NCBI GenBank assembly: GCA_948567375.1
Contig: OX419760.1
Location: forward strand, 806,001 to 870,000
DNA from: Lunularia cruciata
Lineage: Eukaryota; Streptophyta; Marchantiopsida; Lunulariales; Lunulariaceae
DNA: 64,000 bases
Direction: 5' to 3'
Below the pieces are notes generated by a model. It was not told the origin of the DNA. It saw nothing but the letters and a program-made list of their open reading frames with translations, and ran no database searches. Position 1 is the first letter of the stretch, and each line of letters begins with the position of its first letter. The translations under genes and the position numbers were made by a program. Positions 43,401 through 55,256 of the stretch are shown piece after piece.

Positions 43401-44460
43401 CCACTAATGTAACTCTAACCAAGATGACTACACTAGGGGAAAGTGCAACCTGTAATCTGCCATCATAACACGCACTCTCACGGTTTGCAGGTCATCACTT
43501 CTTGCCTCACCGGAGAGAAACAAAGGTAGTCTGATTGGTCATCACTCCAGCCTCACTGCCAAGAGCACACCAGAGCACCAATGCTCAAAAGTCAAGGCAC
43601 CTCACACAAATGTCATGCACAAACAAGAAGCAAAGAATGGAGGGGGTCCAATCACAAGAAATCTAAACAAAAACACTCCATCTCATAACACAACACGGGA
43701 CTGACTCTGCCACTTTTTGGCATTTGACATAAGAGAAGTTTGTATCTAAGTCCTAAGCTACCAGGATCACCAAGAATAGGATCAAACTGCCTCTCCTAGC
43801 CAAAGCTACATATGTATAGATAACAGTGGCACAATCACTAGGACAACAAGTGAGGGTGGACTAGTTGGCTAGGGCACCAGTTTAGGAACAAGAGATCTAG
43901 GGGTCAAACCTTATTGTGCACAATCTAGCAGGAAAGGCAGATTTTGCCAACCAATGACCAAGATCTACTCTAAACTAGCTAGCCTCACGCCAACAAGCTG
44001 GCTTGCTGGCCTTTGTAGCTTCTCATAGCCCTATGCCTCAAAATGCCAAAATTCAGCCAAATGAGGCCTTTCTTCTTGCCACTTCGAACCTCCTCCAAAA
44101 TTGGCAAAACTTCTCCAAACTTAGAAAAGTCCTCCAAACTAGCAAAAGTCCTCCAAATCTGGCCAAAATCTTCAATTTGACTTTCTGAGCCCAACTTGCA
44201 GCAAATTGGACTTGCCTTCACCTCCTGAGCTCAAAATCACAACCACTACTCAAAATTTGCTCCTTCTTTGCTCAAAATTTGGCCAGTGCATCCGTACACC
44301 GTTTGCCTTACTGCCAAATCTGCATCAATTGAATGAGCTTTTGCACACTAGGGAAACACTGAACTTGAATCGAGCTACCAATGATCCACCAAGCTTGGAG
44401 ATACCACTAACACTCAAAGTTCTTGCACCCAATTTCCCCCTGACTTCACTTCTCTGATGT
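43401..44460 (-). other. Element 2 leader
   Basis: Untranslated region homologous to 21778-23028 of element 1, including the PBS-like region near 43697-43715, here more mutated. No gene seen. Confidence 0.6.
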
Positions 44461-44908
44461 AATCAGATTGCTTGCCACTCTCAACTCAACTCAACTTAGA
44501 TCAGTACTTGATCTATCGTTCTATAAACTTCCAACAACTAGGCACTGATTACAATCAAGCCACACCCACTCAAGCATAGAGAATCCAAGTGATGTTTGTC
44601 GGCCTTTATCCACCATAGCCAAGAACTTGAAGGCTCAACATTAGAGAAGTGAGCTCTCTGGAGCTCACTTTGAAATTGTACCCTCTAGACTCGAGCTAGC
44701 TCTGAAACCCTAACGGTCTTGCTGATGGCACACTTGATGGTGCAAATGGTGCAAAGTGACAGTGGGCCCTACCGTGAAGTCAGTACCCCAAACAAAAAAT
44801 CTGACCGTCAAAAAGAAGTCTCTAAGAAACTACTAAAATAACTCTAACTACTATCATTTGAACTCCAAAGTCCAAGCATCTAGATGCGGCACTACAAATG
44901 GCATGACA
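44461..44908 (-). repeat. Element 2 repeat A1 (5' terminus)
   Basis: AATCAGATTGCTTGCCACTC ... GGCATGACA, ending at GTCT. It shares TTGCTT(A/G)CCACTC and CATCTAGATGCGGCAC with its own A2. Confidence 0.88.
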
Positions 44909-44912
44909 GTCT

Positions 44913-45997
44913 TTTCTCCATATAATGAGTCTAATGGTGGCTTGTTTAGACTCCACTTTAGGCACTATTTGAGGCCTTGATTGTGAGGAAAAGGAGTTAT
45001 TGAGTGACACATCATGACTTGTGTTTATAGACTTACAAAATGCAAATCTTTGGATGAATTTATCATGAGGATGGCTTGCATTATATATATATTACAATTC
45101 CATTGTGTATTATTTTTGTATAACTCTAGATTATATCATAAACAACTCAACTTCAACTATGGAATATATCATTATAATAGAAGTCTATATTTTACACAAC
45201 TCAAGGCTTATGGATGCAAAATGAAGATAATCCAAGGGCATTGTGTGCTCAAATGATGCAAAATGTAGAAATATAAATGGTGAGATGTACATGTAGCACT
45301 CATTGATATTGGGTGAGTAGTTTTTTCCTCTGTGTATCATCTAGCTCATTATTGAGTGGTATTCTCTATACATGTGTCCTTTGGCTCAATATCAATTGGA
45401 AGGTGCTCTACTCTAATATGCTCTAGATTAGAATCAAACTACACAATAATAGATCTCCTAATCAACACTAGACTATATCTCCACATGAGCTCCCACTCCC
45501 TACCATGCATGGAAAGGTCTTGGAATATAGTAGCTAAACCTTCATAAGGATCTATACTATAATCTAGCATATAAAGCAACCAAAAGTCCATTCTTCAATG
45601 AGGAACTCAATGGCTAAAACATACGTGACTCCACTAAATCTATCTAAGAGCGCTAGGAGGAGGTCCAATGATGAAGTATCTAACACACTAAATAGAAAAG
45701 GAGTAAAAGCAAAAGGATTTAAAGCACCATGGGACTGGTTATGACAATATGGAAGAAGTGCACCATCAACTATCAATATATCTTGAAGACATAAACCTAA
45801 AGCAATAAATGCACTATAAGATCTATGCAAGAAACTTCTCCAACTGTTGTGATATTTATCCTCTCTATCAAGTATGGTCATGAGCTAGGCTCCCATATGT
45901 ACTCCCTCATGCAATAAACCCTCATCACACATGGAGCAAAGGAGATGCTCTGTCTTTCTTTGGGTGCTTTTAGCCCAAATCATAACTCCAAAATGTG
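44913..45997. other. Anonymous DNA between elements 2 and 5
   Basis: Short frames on both strands (45014-45256 plus, 45564-45881 minus, 105 codons). No motif recognised. It may be a fragment of another element. Confidence 0.35.
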
Positions 45998-47674
45998 TGT
46001 GGCAACCTAATGTTGATGTACTTATAGTATAAATGGTAAGAATAGGTGATTCCCATGAGGATACAAGTCGGAATTGACTAAAAGTGAAAAATTATATCAC
46101 AATATAACTAGTATATATTATTGCATGTTTAACCTCTTGGGCAAAAACCACTCCCAAAAGAGGGGAGAGATATCCAAAGTGGCATCCTACAAGAAAGAGA
46201 AATTAACCACCATACAATCAAAAGATCTAATCTAACAAGACCTTGATAATGGTAGTAAACTTCAAGCCAAAGGGCTCTCCTTCTTGAAGGGACCTGTTTT
46301 ACTTTGGTGGCTATTCCCTTCACACAGTGATATTTCACCATGAAGGTTGGTTTTCAAACCAAAGGTTCTTTCACCTTGATGCAGTTGATGATCATGAACA
46401 TCTCTTCCTAGAAGATGCAATCCAAACAAAATCCAAAATTGATTGTCTACTTGGTTTTCTATTCATGGTTCTCTTAATGCTCCATCATTCCCATACCCTT
46501 CTTCATATTAACTTGCTTGTTCAAAATGTCAAGGACAACTTCCTTGATAATGTGCAAATTTCTTGCCTAAGTAGTCAAGCATTCATTCTTGTTGAATGTC
46601 AACTTCCACTATCTCCTTTGCAATCTCTTCTAGATGGTCTTACACCATCTCCATGTTTGCCAAGGTAGTTGGTCTCTCCAAATTGAAATAGTTTTTTTGT
46701 TCTTGCATTTCAACTTTGATTTCCTCCTAAATAGTGGCCTTCTCCCTCTCACAAATTTTCTCCTTCTTTTGTAAGGTCTTTGCAAGCTTCTTGACTCGAG
46801 ATTCCACTATTTATAGCTCCTCCCAATGAAAAACTTTTGCTACCACAAGAGATATCCCTACCTTCTATATCTCTCCCTTTAGCACATCACTCTCTTCCTC
46901 CTAGGCCTTTACCTATTCTTCTAACTTGAGGCATTGACATACTTCTTCCTCTTACAACTTGGACATCTTCTTCCTTTATGGCCATTTTTCCTTAATCTCC
47001 TTCTTCAAGGCATGATCTTCTTCCTTGAGTTTGGTTGCCTCTTGTTCTAAATCATTACTTCATTCCTCATCTCCAAATAATAGGCACAAATGTCTCACAA
47101 TTCTTTCCTTGCCTTCTTCTTTCCCTTATCTCCTGCTTGCGCTAGATGGTAAGAACATCAAGCAATGGTCACATAGTCTAGGATTCCCTTGTTGGATTTT
47201 TTGTAGATGGGTAGAAGCTATTTTATGAAGTTGAGAGTTGGGCCCACCTTATGAGCTATTAATTGGGAAAGGGGCACTACTATGATCTATGTAACCTCCT
47301 TCCTACTCAAGCTTTCTCCTCGCTCAATCTTGAATGAGGCCAAGGATCCACTCTCCGTTCTCTCAATATCTACAAAGACAATTGACTCCTACTATTTAGA
47401 TATTATTTTGGTTGGTATTGGTGCCTCTATCCTAGATGATCCTTTGTTTTGCCTTTGATTGTGCTGGTGAAGTTGTTCTTGTGCTTAAGGAGTAGCATTA
47501 TCTTGGCACAAACTAGCATCTTCTATCTCAAGTACTTCTTTTGCACAAAGGATGCACTTTTCTCTTAACTCTACCTACCCTATGGTTTGGAATAAAGGGC
47601 ATCCCTAAACCTTCTACCATGCTTTTCTTTAGGCTTGTGGTTGTAATGCTCAAGGATGGGTGTCTTGTTCCTCC
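45998..47674 (-). repeat. Element 5 left (3') LTR
   Basis: Aligns by eye with 55257-55800 and 56560-57669, for example CCTCTTGGGCAAAAACCACTC, ATCAAAAGATCTAATCTAAC, and the CTTCTTCAAGGCATGA region. Confidence 0.75.
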
Positions 47675-49470
47675 TCCATAAAATTGTCCATTTGGAGAGA
47701 AGTTGGGGCTGAGGTGGATTGTACTTCTCCATCTTTGTGAGCTTCTAGTGTATCCTTGTTGGAAGAGATGACAATCTATGTGAATGATTGTTTGCTTGTC
47801 ATGGGCATAGGATCTGGCTATGGTCATACATCTTCTTCTTCTTCCTACAAGATGATTCTCCTTGTTCTCTTGGTGGCCTTTGCCTTTAGCTTGGCAAGGG
47901 TAGCAGGTCACTTTTTGGGTATCGGTTCCGGACCAATTTCCTCCTTTATTTACTTCTCAAAGCCTAAAATGTTATATGCTTCCCTTTACTTCCACATATT
48001 TCCTTATGTAGGCAAACTCCACATCTTCCTCTATGTATTTGTGCATCATCAACACTTTTTTTGAGGCTTGTCAAAGTGTCCCTTTTAAGAAGAAGTGGTC
48101 AGGGTACTTCTTCTTCTCTTTTACAATCAGCAATTGCATGCTCAAGTATAAATGGATGACAAAGGCAAAGAAGAGAGTTACTCTGCCTTCTTTGTTCATT
48201 GATCCTATGAGCTCTCTTGTTCTAGCCTAGAATATTACTACCTAATTCACTTGTCTTCCTTGGTACGACTACTAAGAGAAGATAGCTTGGCTATTATTTG
48301 AATAAGTTGTTCATTTAAACTTGAACAACTTCATGACTGATTATACCAAGATAGAATCAGTCATGATATTTCTTATAGGATCATTAATTCCAAGGACAAA
48401 CCAACCAGTTTTAGTCTTCTTGTAAAAAAAGGTAGACTTGAATTTATCTTCAAAGGTCAAATCAAGTCTAGTCTAAATGCTATCCAAAATCATGCCATGA
48501 GGGGGTGAATTACTACACCCTAGCACTTTCTACCAATGCTTTTTTATCCAAGCAAAAATATTCTCTCTAAAATTGGTCAGCTTTAGACCTCAATTGTCAC
48601 AAATTTTATGCAACAAAGCATGATCACTCAAAGCACAATTCCATAGCAAGAATATGAGCTTCTTGCTGCAAATCAGCTCCTATCTATTACACAATTCCCA
48701 TTTGACTAGCCCAGGATACTTAATGATGAAGTTTGAAGCTTTACACATCTTTCATGACACAAACAAGGTAGCTACTTCCTTTCCTTTTTATCCACTCATC
48801 CTTCTCCGCTCTTGTTTACTCTTTCTACTTCCTAATTGTGTAGTCTCTCTTTCTCAAAACACACAAGTCTAAGCAAAGGTTTCTTGTCAAGGGAGAAGGT
48901 AGTGTGGCTAATCTGGCTGAGATGAATGCTGCAAAAAGTGAAAAGATTCTAGGCTCCAGACAAATATTTATCATGTTGGTTCACCCATTACAACCTTTTG
49001 GTAAGTGCATCCTTTGGTGAGCCCTCACTACCTGCATATATGCATGGTTAGCCCAATCCAATGGTCAATATCATAGTTCTTGATCTGTTGGCATTGTCTT
49101 TATGCGGGTTGCTTCAAGCCAAAGGTCTTTTAGGGCAAATGATAATTTTGGGCAAAGTTTATCCCAAGACAAAGGCATGCTTTTAGTGCAAAGATCCTCT
49201 GAGGATCTTAGGAAAAGGACTCCCTTGTAGAAAGCTATCTTGATTGACCATTTTCTCTTGTTTTTTTTACCAAATAACTGTTCTTATAATTTTTCTAGCT
49301 AGCATCTACAAAACAACTTTAAAAGCATACTGCAAGCAACGGTGCAGTGTCACATGCTTCCTTCTTCAAATTTAAGCATCCCCACAAACATCAAGGGACA
49401 TCCTCATTCTTCTCATTATAGTAGTTCCAAACATGCCATCCATTTACTTAAGTTGCAAGTAGATTTACTT
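47675..49470 (-). other. Element 5 non-coding region between integrase and 3' LTR
   Basis: About 1.8 kb without a recognisable domain; only short frames on both strands. Confidence 0.45.
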
Positions 49471-50560
49471 CTACGTCAACCAATTGCAACAATCCATTTT
49501 GTATAGTTTTTTTATGCAATACAATCCCATCCAACATAGATGTAACTTCCCAAGGAAGAACTTGTATTTGTTGCCATACAACAACACCAACTCTCTTGTT
49601 GCAATGTTGATAGGTCCTTCCTTTTGATCATGAAATTCCTTTCTTTTGATATACACTTCTTGTATATAGTTTAGGTACTCATGTTTTTTCTCCTTCAAGA
49701 ACATTAGTTCCCAAATCTAAGTTTCCTAGCTTGCCTCTTTGGCATTATTCCTTTAATAGGATTTTATAGGTGGGTATCTCAAACTCAACTAGTAATATGA
49801 GATGAAACCCATAGGTGAGAAAGAGTGGAGTTTGCCTTATGGTTATCTTTTTTGTAGTGCAATATATCCACAAGGCCACTAGCAATTTGGTATTACAATC
49901 ATATGCATAATTCATTGTTACCTTGTTCAAGATTTTGCACGATAATCCATTGGCCTTCCTCATCAATCCATTTTCCTTTAGGTTGCAAGGAGTGTCTTTT
50001 TAATGTTTAAGTTGAAAATATTGGGTGAGAGACCCTTCTACCTTGTTCAAGAAATGAACTCCCGTATCACTCATTAGCTCTAGTGGACATCTATATCAAG
50101 AAATGACATTTTTGAAGAAGAAATTTGTGATTGAATTTGTGTCATCATTTTGGGTAGCTTCTACTTCCACCATTTTTTGGCATAATCAATATAGACTAGC
50201 TTGTATCTCTTCTTGATAGTTTTTGTGGCAAGTTGTACAGGCCTTGCAAAATCAATCCCCTAATTCTAGAATGGGTTGAAGGAGCCATGAGAAGAAGGTG
50301 TTGGTCAACCTATTTGTTGGCATGCATTGCACCATTTGATGAATTCATGCACATCCTTGTACATTGTTGGCCACCAATATCCTATTGCTGAAATTTTCTT
50401 CACTATGTCTTTCAAGGCAAAGTGTCCTCATGCTACTTCCATATGTAGGGCTTATATCACTCCTCCTACTTTGTATGATTCTAAGCAATGCCAAAGAACC
50501 TCATTGGCAATTTGAACAAAGTAGTTCCCTTCAATTGGTATGGTCCTATTTTGTCCGAAA
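49471..50560 (-). pseudogene. Element 5 integrase
   Basis: Broken pieces read IKWCNACQQIGWPTPSSHG (Cys pair), GIDFARPVQLATKTIKK (first Asp), KMTMNY-type linker in 49745-49966, and RELVLLYGNKYKFFLGKLHLCWMGLY (C-terminal domain, 49471-49704). Many stops. Confidence 0.75.
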
Positions 50561-50717
50561 GACTATTCTGTGTTTTGAATCCAACCCTTTTGGACTTTGC
50601 AATGAGTGTAGGTATTGCAACTTAGAAGAGTATCATGTTGCATTGATTGTCAAAATTGGAAAATTTCCTTATCTGAAAATAAGCCATTTAGAACTTTGTC
50701 TTGATAGTACTTTTTAG

Positions 50718-51060
50718 TCATGATAGAAAATCAACATTCTTGTGTTGTAACCCTTTCATGACTTGTACCATGTAGGAAAATTCTTGTAGTAGTAGTTCCC
50801 ATTGTGCAATTTGTCTTGACAAATTGGCGTTCCGTACCAAATATTGCAATGCATAGTGGTCTACATGGAAGAAAAATTTGTATCCCAATAGGTAGTACAA
50901 AATCTCTTATAGTGATATACCATCCAAAGGGCTTCCCTCTCCATAGTGGTGTTGTTTTATTCTTCCATAGATAATTGTCAATTGGCATGAGACACGAGGT
51001 AGTCTTTCTTGTTCTCATTCTACTGGCTTAGGACTACTCCAATAGCCATTGAGGAATAAT
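50718..51060 (-). pseudogene. Element 5 RNase H
   Basis: YLLGYKFFFHVDHYALQYLV and LLQEFSYMVQVMKGLQHKNVDFLS match the last two RNase H motifs. HLYVDYSSMAIGVVLSQ upstream (about 51040-51090) is the first. Confidence 0.8.
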
Positions 51061-52000
51061 CCACATACAAATGGAAAGTGTCTTTCTAATCAACTGCTTG
51101 TATCATTGGAGCCTCCATCAACTTGCTTTTTAGGATAACAAAGGCATCTTCCTACACCTTTGTCCAAATATGATCTTTAGCCTTTTTTTAATAGTTTGGT
51201 TAGGAGTGCCGCTTATATTGCATAGTTGGAGATAAATCTCTTGCGGAAGCCTATGTGGCCTAGAAAGACTCATAGCTCTTGGGAGCTTCAAGGAAGTAGA
51301 TTACCTTTACCTTTTATTCATTTATCTTAGTTCCTCTTCTTGAATCCCAATGTCCTAGAAGAATACCTTCTGTCATGATGAGTAAGAACTTCTTGAGGTG
51401 TAACAATAATCTAGACGTCTTGAATCTTTTGAATGTCTAGTGGAGAAATGAGAGATGATCCTTTTTTCATCCAAAAACATAGAAGTCCTTAATGAAGATC
51501 TCTAGGAATTTTTGCATGTAGTCCTTGAATATGGTACTCATCATTTGTTTAGAAATTGTAGGCGCATTGCACAACCAAAATGGCATCTGGTTGTAAGCAT
51601 ACATTCCCTAGTTGGTGGTGAAGGTAGTCTTGTCCCTATCTTCTTATTAAATGGAGGCCTCATTATATCCTAAAAAGCCATCTAGGAAACTATAGCACTT
51701 GTGCCCTACAACTTGGTCTAAGATTAGATTAGAGAAAAGTAAAGGGTGGTGATCTTTCTTCATGGCTGCATTTAGCTTATGAAAATTCTAACACAAACTA
51801 ATTTTTCCTTTCTTCTTGGGTACTACTACAATTGGAGACACCTATTCACTACTTACATTAGAAAGATGATGCCAATGTTGAGATACTTATCAATGTCTTC
51901 CTTAAACCAACAACAAGTAGTGGAGATTTAACCAACACTAATGTTATTGGATAGGAACCAATCCTTCTTCTAGGTCATATGATGTTCCCCAAAATATCTA
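51061..52000 (-). pseudogene. Element 5 reverse transcriptase
   Basis: Pieces in order: SPIVVVPKKKGKISLC, LILDQVVGHKCYSFLDGFLGYN (first Asp), MYAYNQMPFWLCNAP, and KFLEIFIKDFYVFG. The usual DD pair reads KD here, so the catalytic site is lost. Numerous stops. Confidence 0.8.
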
Positions 52001-52386
52001 GGGATGATAGGCATTGGATCAATCTTCCAAGTAAAGATGTCTTGATATTTGCAAAAGAGGCAATCATAGTACACCAATTCCTCTTTTGACACAAACTTGG
52101 AAATCTTTAGTGATTTCTCTTTTGTGATTTGCCCATCCTTGCAATCATCAAGGTTGATAATACCTTGAACATGACTAATGGGATTGATTCCCAAGAGTGT
52201 AAATTTTCCTCCCCAACTTCAAGACAATTGTTCCCTCTAGCCTGAAGTTCAATTTTGTAATACTCTAAGTAGTTCACTCCATCTTCTTCTAACAAGGCTT
52301 TGGCCTGATCCAAGGTTCTCTCTATGTACACCCTTTGTTTGAAGATAAGGCTTCTCCTAGATGAGGAACTTTCTTCCAACACACCA

Positions 52387-52730
52387 TCACGGATTTTGCT
52401 CAAGTGGAGTTGGGGTAATTTGTAATTTGTGTTGGTACCACTTGATCATTACCTTTTCTCCATGCAACCAAGGTCTTCTTATCAGCACTAGGTAGCTTAT
52501 CTTGGTTACAAGACAAAGAACAATGTAATCTACTTTAAATGTTACCCCACCTATGGTATTTGAACATTGGACAACATTCCCAAACATCTTCATCAAGTTT
52601 GATATAGAAATAGGAGAATACAAGGTGTTGGTTCAAAAGTTGCATATCCTAGCTTGAGTGCCATTTCTTTGGTCATGACATTTACTCTTGAGCCGGAATT
52701 GATGGGTACTGATTGAATCATACATCTCAA
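52387..52730 (-). pseudogene. Element 5 aspartic protease (Asp to Asn)
   Basis: NSGSRVNVMTKEMALKLGY (52672 to about 52700) has Asn where the catalytic Asp of the D-S-G-S site belongs. The downstream segment (52387-52623) has FKVDYIVLCLVTKISYLVLIRRPWLHG, the protease C-terminal part of Athila/Tat-type elements. Confidence 0.8.
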
Positions 52731-53639
52731 TTTCTACTTCAAGGGATCCAAGTTCTTCTAACTCTATTTGGTAGATCATAGGTAGATCTGATCACTTCCT
52801 TGCTTGTACTCATCAAAGCACAAGTGTCAGTTGCTTCTTGTACAACTTATTGTCTTCCCACAATTTTTTGAACATAATATTGCTTTAGAAGATCCTAGGT
52901 CAGCAAGGATATTGTATTATGACACTCCAAGAAGAGAACTAGCTCTTCTCCTTTGTTTATTTTTTGGTTCACTCTTTGGGATTGGAGTGTTTGATACAAA
53001 GGTTTTGGGACCAAGATGCTTGGACTCAAATGTATTTGTCTTCAAAATTGTTGTATTCAACTCATCAACTATTGATTTTGTTGCGGTAGGTTGTTCAATT
53101 GATCAAGCATACTGGTCAACAAAGGTTTCATATCTATTATCTTGTCCTTCCTCCAAGAGTTTTTGCATGTCTTTTTAGATATCTGTAGGATAGGATGAGG
53201 AGGGAACAAAGGTTTTCATAGGAAGAGGTATTTGTCAAGTATTTGGACTTCTCACATTCAGACTGGTCCTAAACCTTGGTTAGCAATTGCTACTTCCTTG
53301 CCGGATAAGATCTTCTTAAGTTGTGCTTGACCCTTGTCTTGTCTATCAATGCATTCAAGGTATTAAAGGTGGAGGTGTGACAAGGCAATTGCTTGGTTTA
53401 ATGTGTTATTATTGGGTTCACCTCCAAAGCATGCCATCCCTCTTCATTTGATAACACTAAGTCATTTAACTTTTCCTCTTCTAGCTCATGTAGTGCACAT
53501 CCATATCTCCTTTAGCAGAGAGAGTGTAAGATACAAACCTTACAAGTGGTCTCAAAATATGAAGGTGAGGATAAGTAGACCTTATATGCCCGATAGCTCA
53601 ATCAGTACCACACAAAAAATTGTAGGAGAGTGATCTTCT

Positions 53640-55000
53640 TGGCTCAAAGCAACTCAATACATAATAGCAAATTGCTCCGCAATTGTAACATACACTTGGT
53701 GTAGCATGCTACTTGTTATGCACAACCCTCCTTGGTGGTTTTTTAGTGCCTTGATTTGTGGGTGTGTACCAAGTCATAGCCATAGGGGCTGAATGTATGC
53801 CATGAATCACAAAGACTTGGTCATCCTCCTCCGCATAGTATTTGGGTTTCTCCCACTCCTACACCCATTCCATTTGATGTATAGAGAAAGATAGCGAGCA
53901 AGGAAATTTTTTGGTGTTGGCATGACCTGACAAATAGTACACCATATGTTGGATCTAGTAAACAAGGGAAGTTTCCTTTGCAACAACTATTTGTACTTTG
54001 AAGCCTATAAACTCTTTGATGAGATCATCCAACTTCAATCCCATGCAAGAAGGTGATTTTGGCAAGCAATCTCCCTTTAGCTTAAGAGTACTTCTTTGTT
54101 CTTTCTTTTGTTCCTTCTCATCTTCAAAGGAGCATGTTGAAGATGTGTATGTATTGGTTGAGTCAAATGACAAAAAATGTTGCCTTTGGCTCAATCTCCT
54201 TGTAGGATTCTTTGTGGTTGTTTGTCCTCAAGAAGTTTTCTTTCCCATAATCATCTTGGCATATCCATATGGTTCTGCAGATTTGATGACCCTTTGTAAG
54301 GATTTGTGGCCTCATCTCTTTGACCCAAAGGTTTGTAGGTTGTCTCTCCATGAATCATGCCACTGCTTGAGCATTTGAATAACCCAAGGTTACCCCTCAT
54401 CTACAAAATTTGCTAAGTAGGCTTTTAAACCTTTTTTTGTAGTCCCTTAGTTTCTTGGTCTTCTTCTACTCCAAGCCATTAAACATAGCAAAGACCTTGG
54501 GTTCATAATCTAGCTCTATAAAGTGTTCAAAAAACAATCTCTTTATTGTTGACCAATCTTTCACATTGTCAAGGTCTTGATTGATATGCGTATATCAATT
54601 CCTTGCCTTCTTCCTTAATAGACTAGGAAATATTTGGAGTCTATCTACTTTTGTATCCTCTCAATTTGCAACGAAGATGTGTTCAAATTCCTCCATGAAA
54701 ATATCTAGGTCTTCTTCTCATCTTTCCCTTTGAACTTATGGTAGTTCTGTCTACTATATGGAGCATGATTTGCATTGATCCATAGAAAAGAGCCTTACTT
54801 AGGTTTTATCTATCTATGAAAGAAAAAGAATCATAGCAATCTTGCTCCTAAGCACTAATTTTTTCTTGTTTGTTCAAGGAGAGCAACACTCTTGGGTAGC
54901 TTCCCTGAATCTTTGTAGTTGCTTCAATTATGAGTCTGACTTCCAAAGCAATCTCACCTTTGTTGAGGAAGACTTCTCATGGAATTGCTGGTGATTGTTC
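53640..55000 (-). pseudogene. Element 5 gag
   Basis: A CCHC knuckle at 53649-53690 reads C-YN-C-GAIC-Y-YVLS-C, with Tyr replacing the His. Upstream frames (53955-54194, 54163-54351) carry charged Gag-like sequence (LKLDDLIKEFIGFKVQ). Boundaries are uncertain and stops are common. Confidence 0.6.
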
Positions 55001-55256
55001 CTCTCCTATAAAAGTTGAGAAGTCATTTTGAAGGTTGGCTTTATTTTTCTCCCAAGATGAAAGATATTGCTTATGGTTTTTCTCACTTCAGCAATAAGCT
55101 CCTAAGAGCTACAATTCCATTCCTCTTAAGTTCTCTTATCTCTTGGGGAGTGTGAATTTTCTCAGATACAAGTGTACTTGGCAACACTCATGGTCCTTTC
55201 TAGTCCCTCTCCTAAAATTTCCAAGAAGTGTATCCCTTGCAATGGTCCAAAAAGCA

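Larger units (their letters stand above)
28029..44908 (-). mobile_element. Element 2: second copy of the methyltransferase-bearing split-repeat element, with nested element 3
   Basis: Bounded by GTCT at 28025-28028 and 44909-44912. Removing element 3 (28861-36694) and one 4-base duplication leaves about 9.0 kb. Coding-order parts: A1 (44908-44461), leader, gag, remnant protease, methyltransferase, RT, RNase H, integrase with its C-terminus, B1 (28671-28565), 2-base spacer, A2 (28562-28119), B2 (28118-28029). It differs from element 1 by many substitutions, a deletion removing much of the protease-methyltransferase spacer, and several frameshifts. It keeps the integrase end that element 1 lost. 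Confidence 0.85.

Noticed and set aside
28861-44908. Elements 1 and 2 as a segmental duplication of one locus
   Set aside because: They have different target duplications and different flanks, and different deletions.
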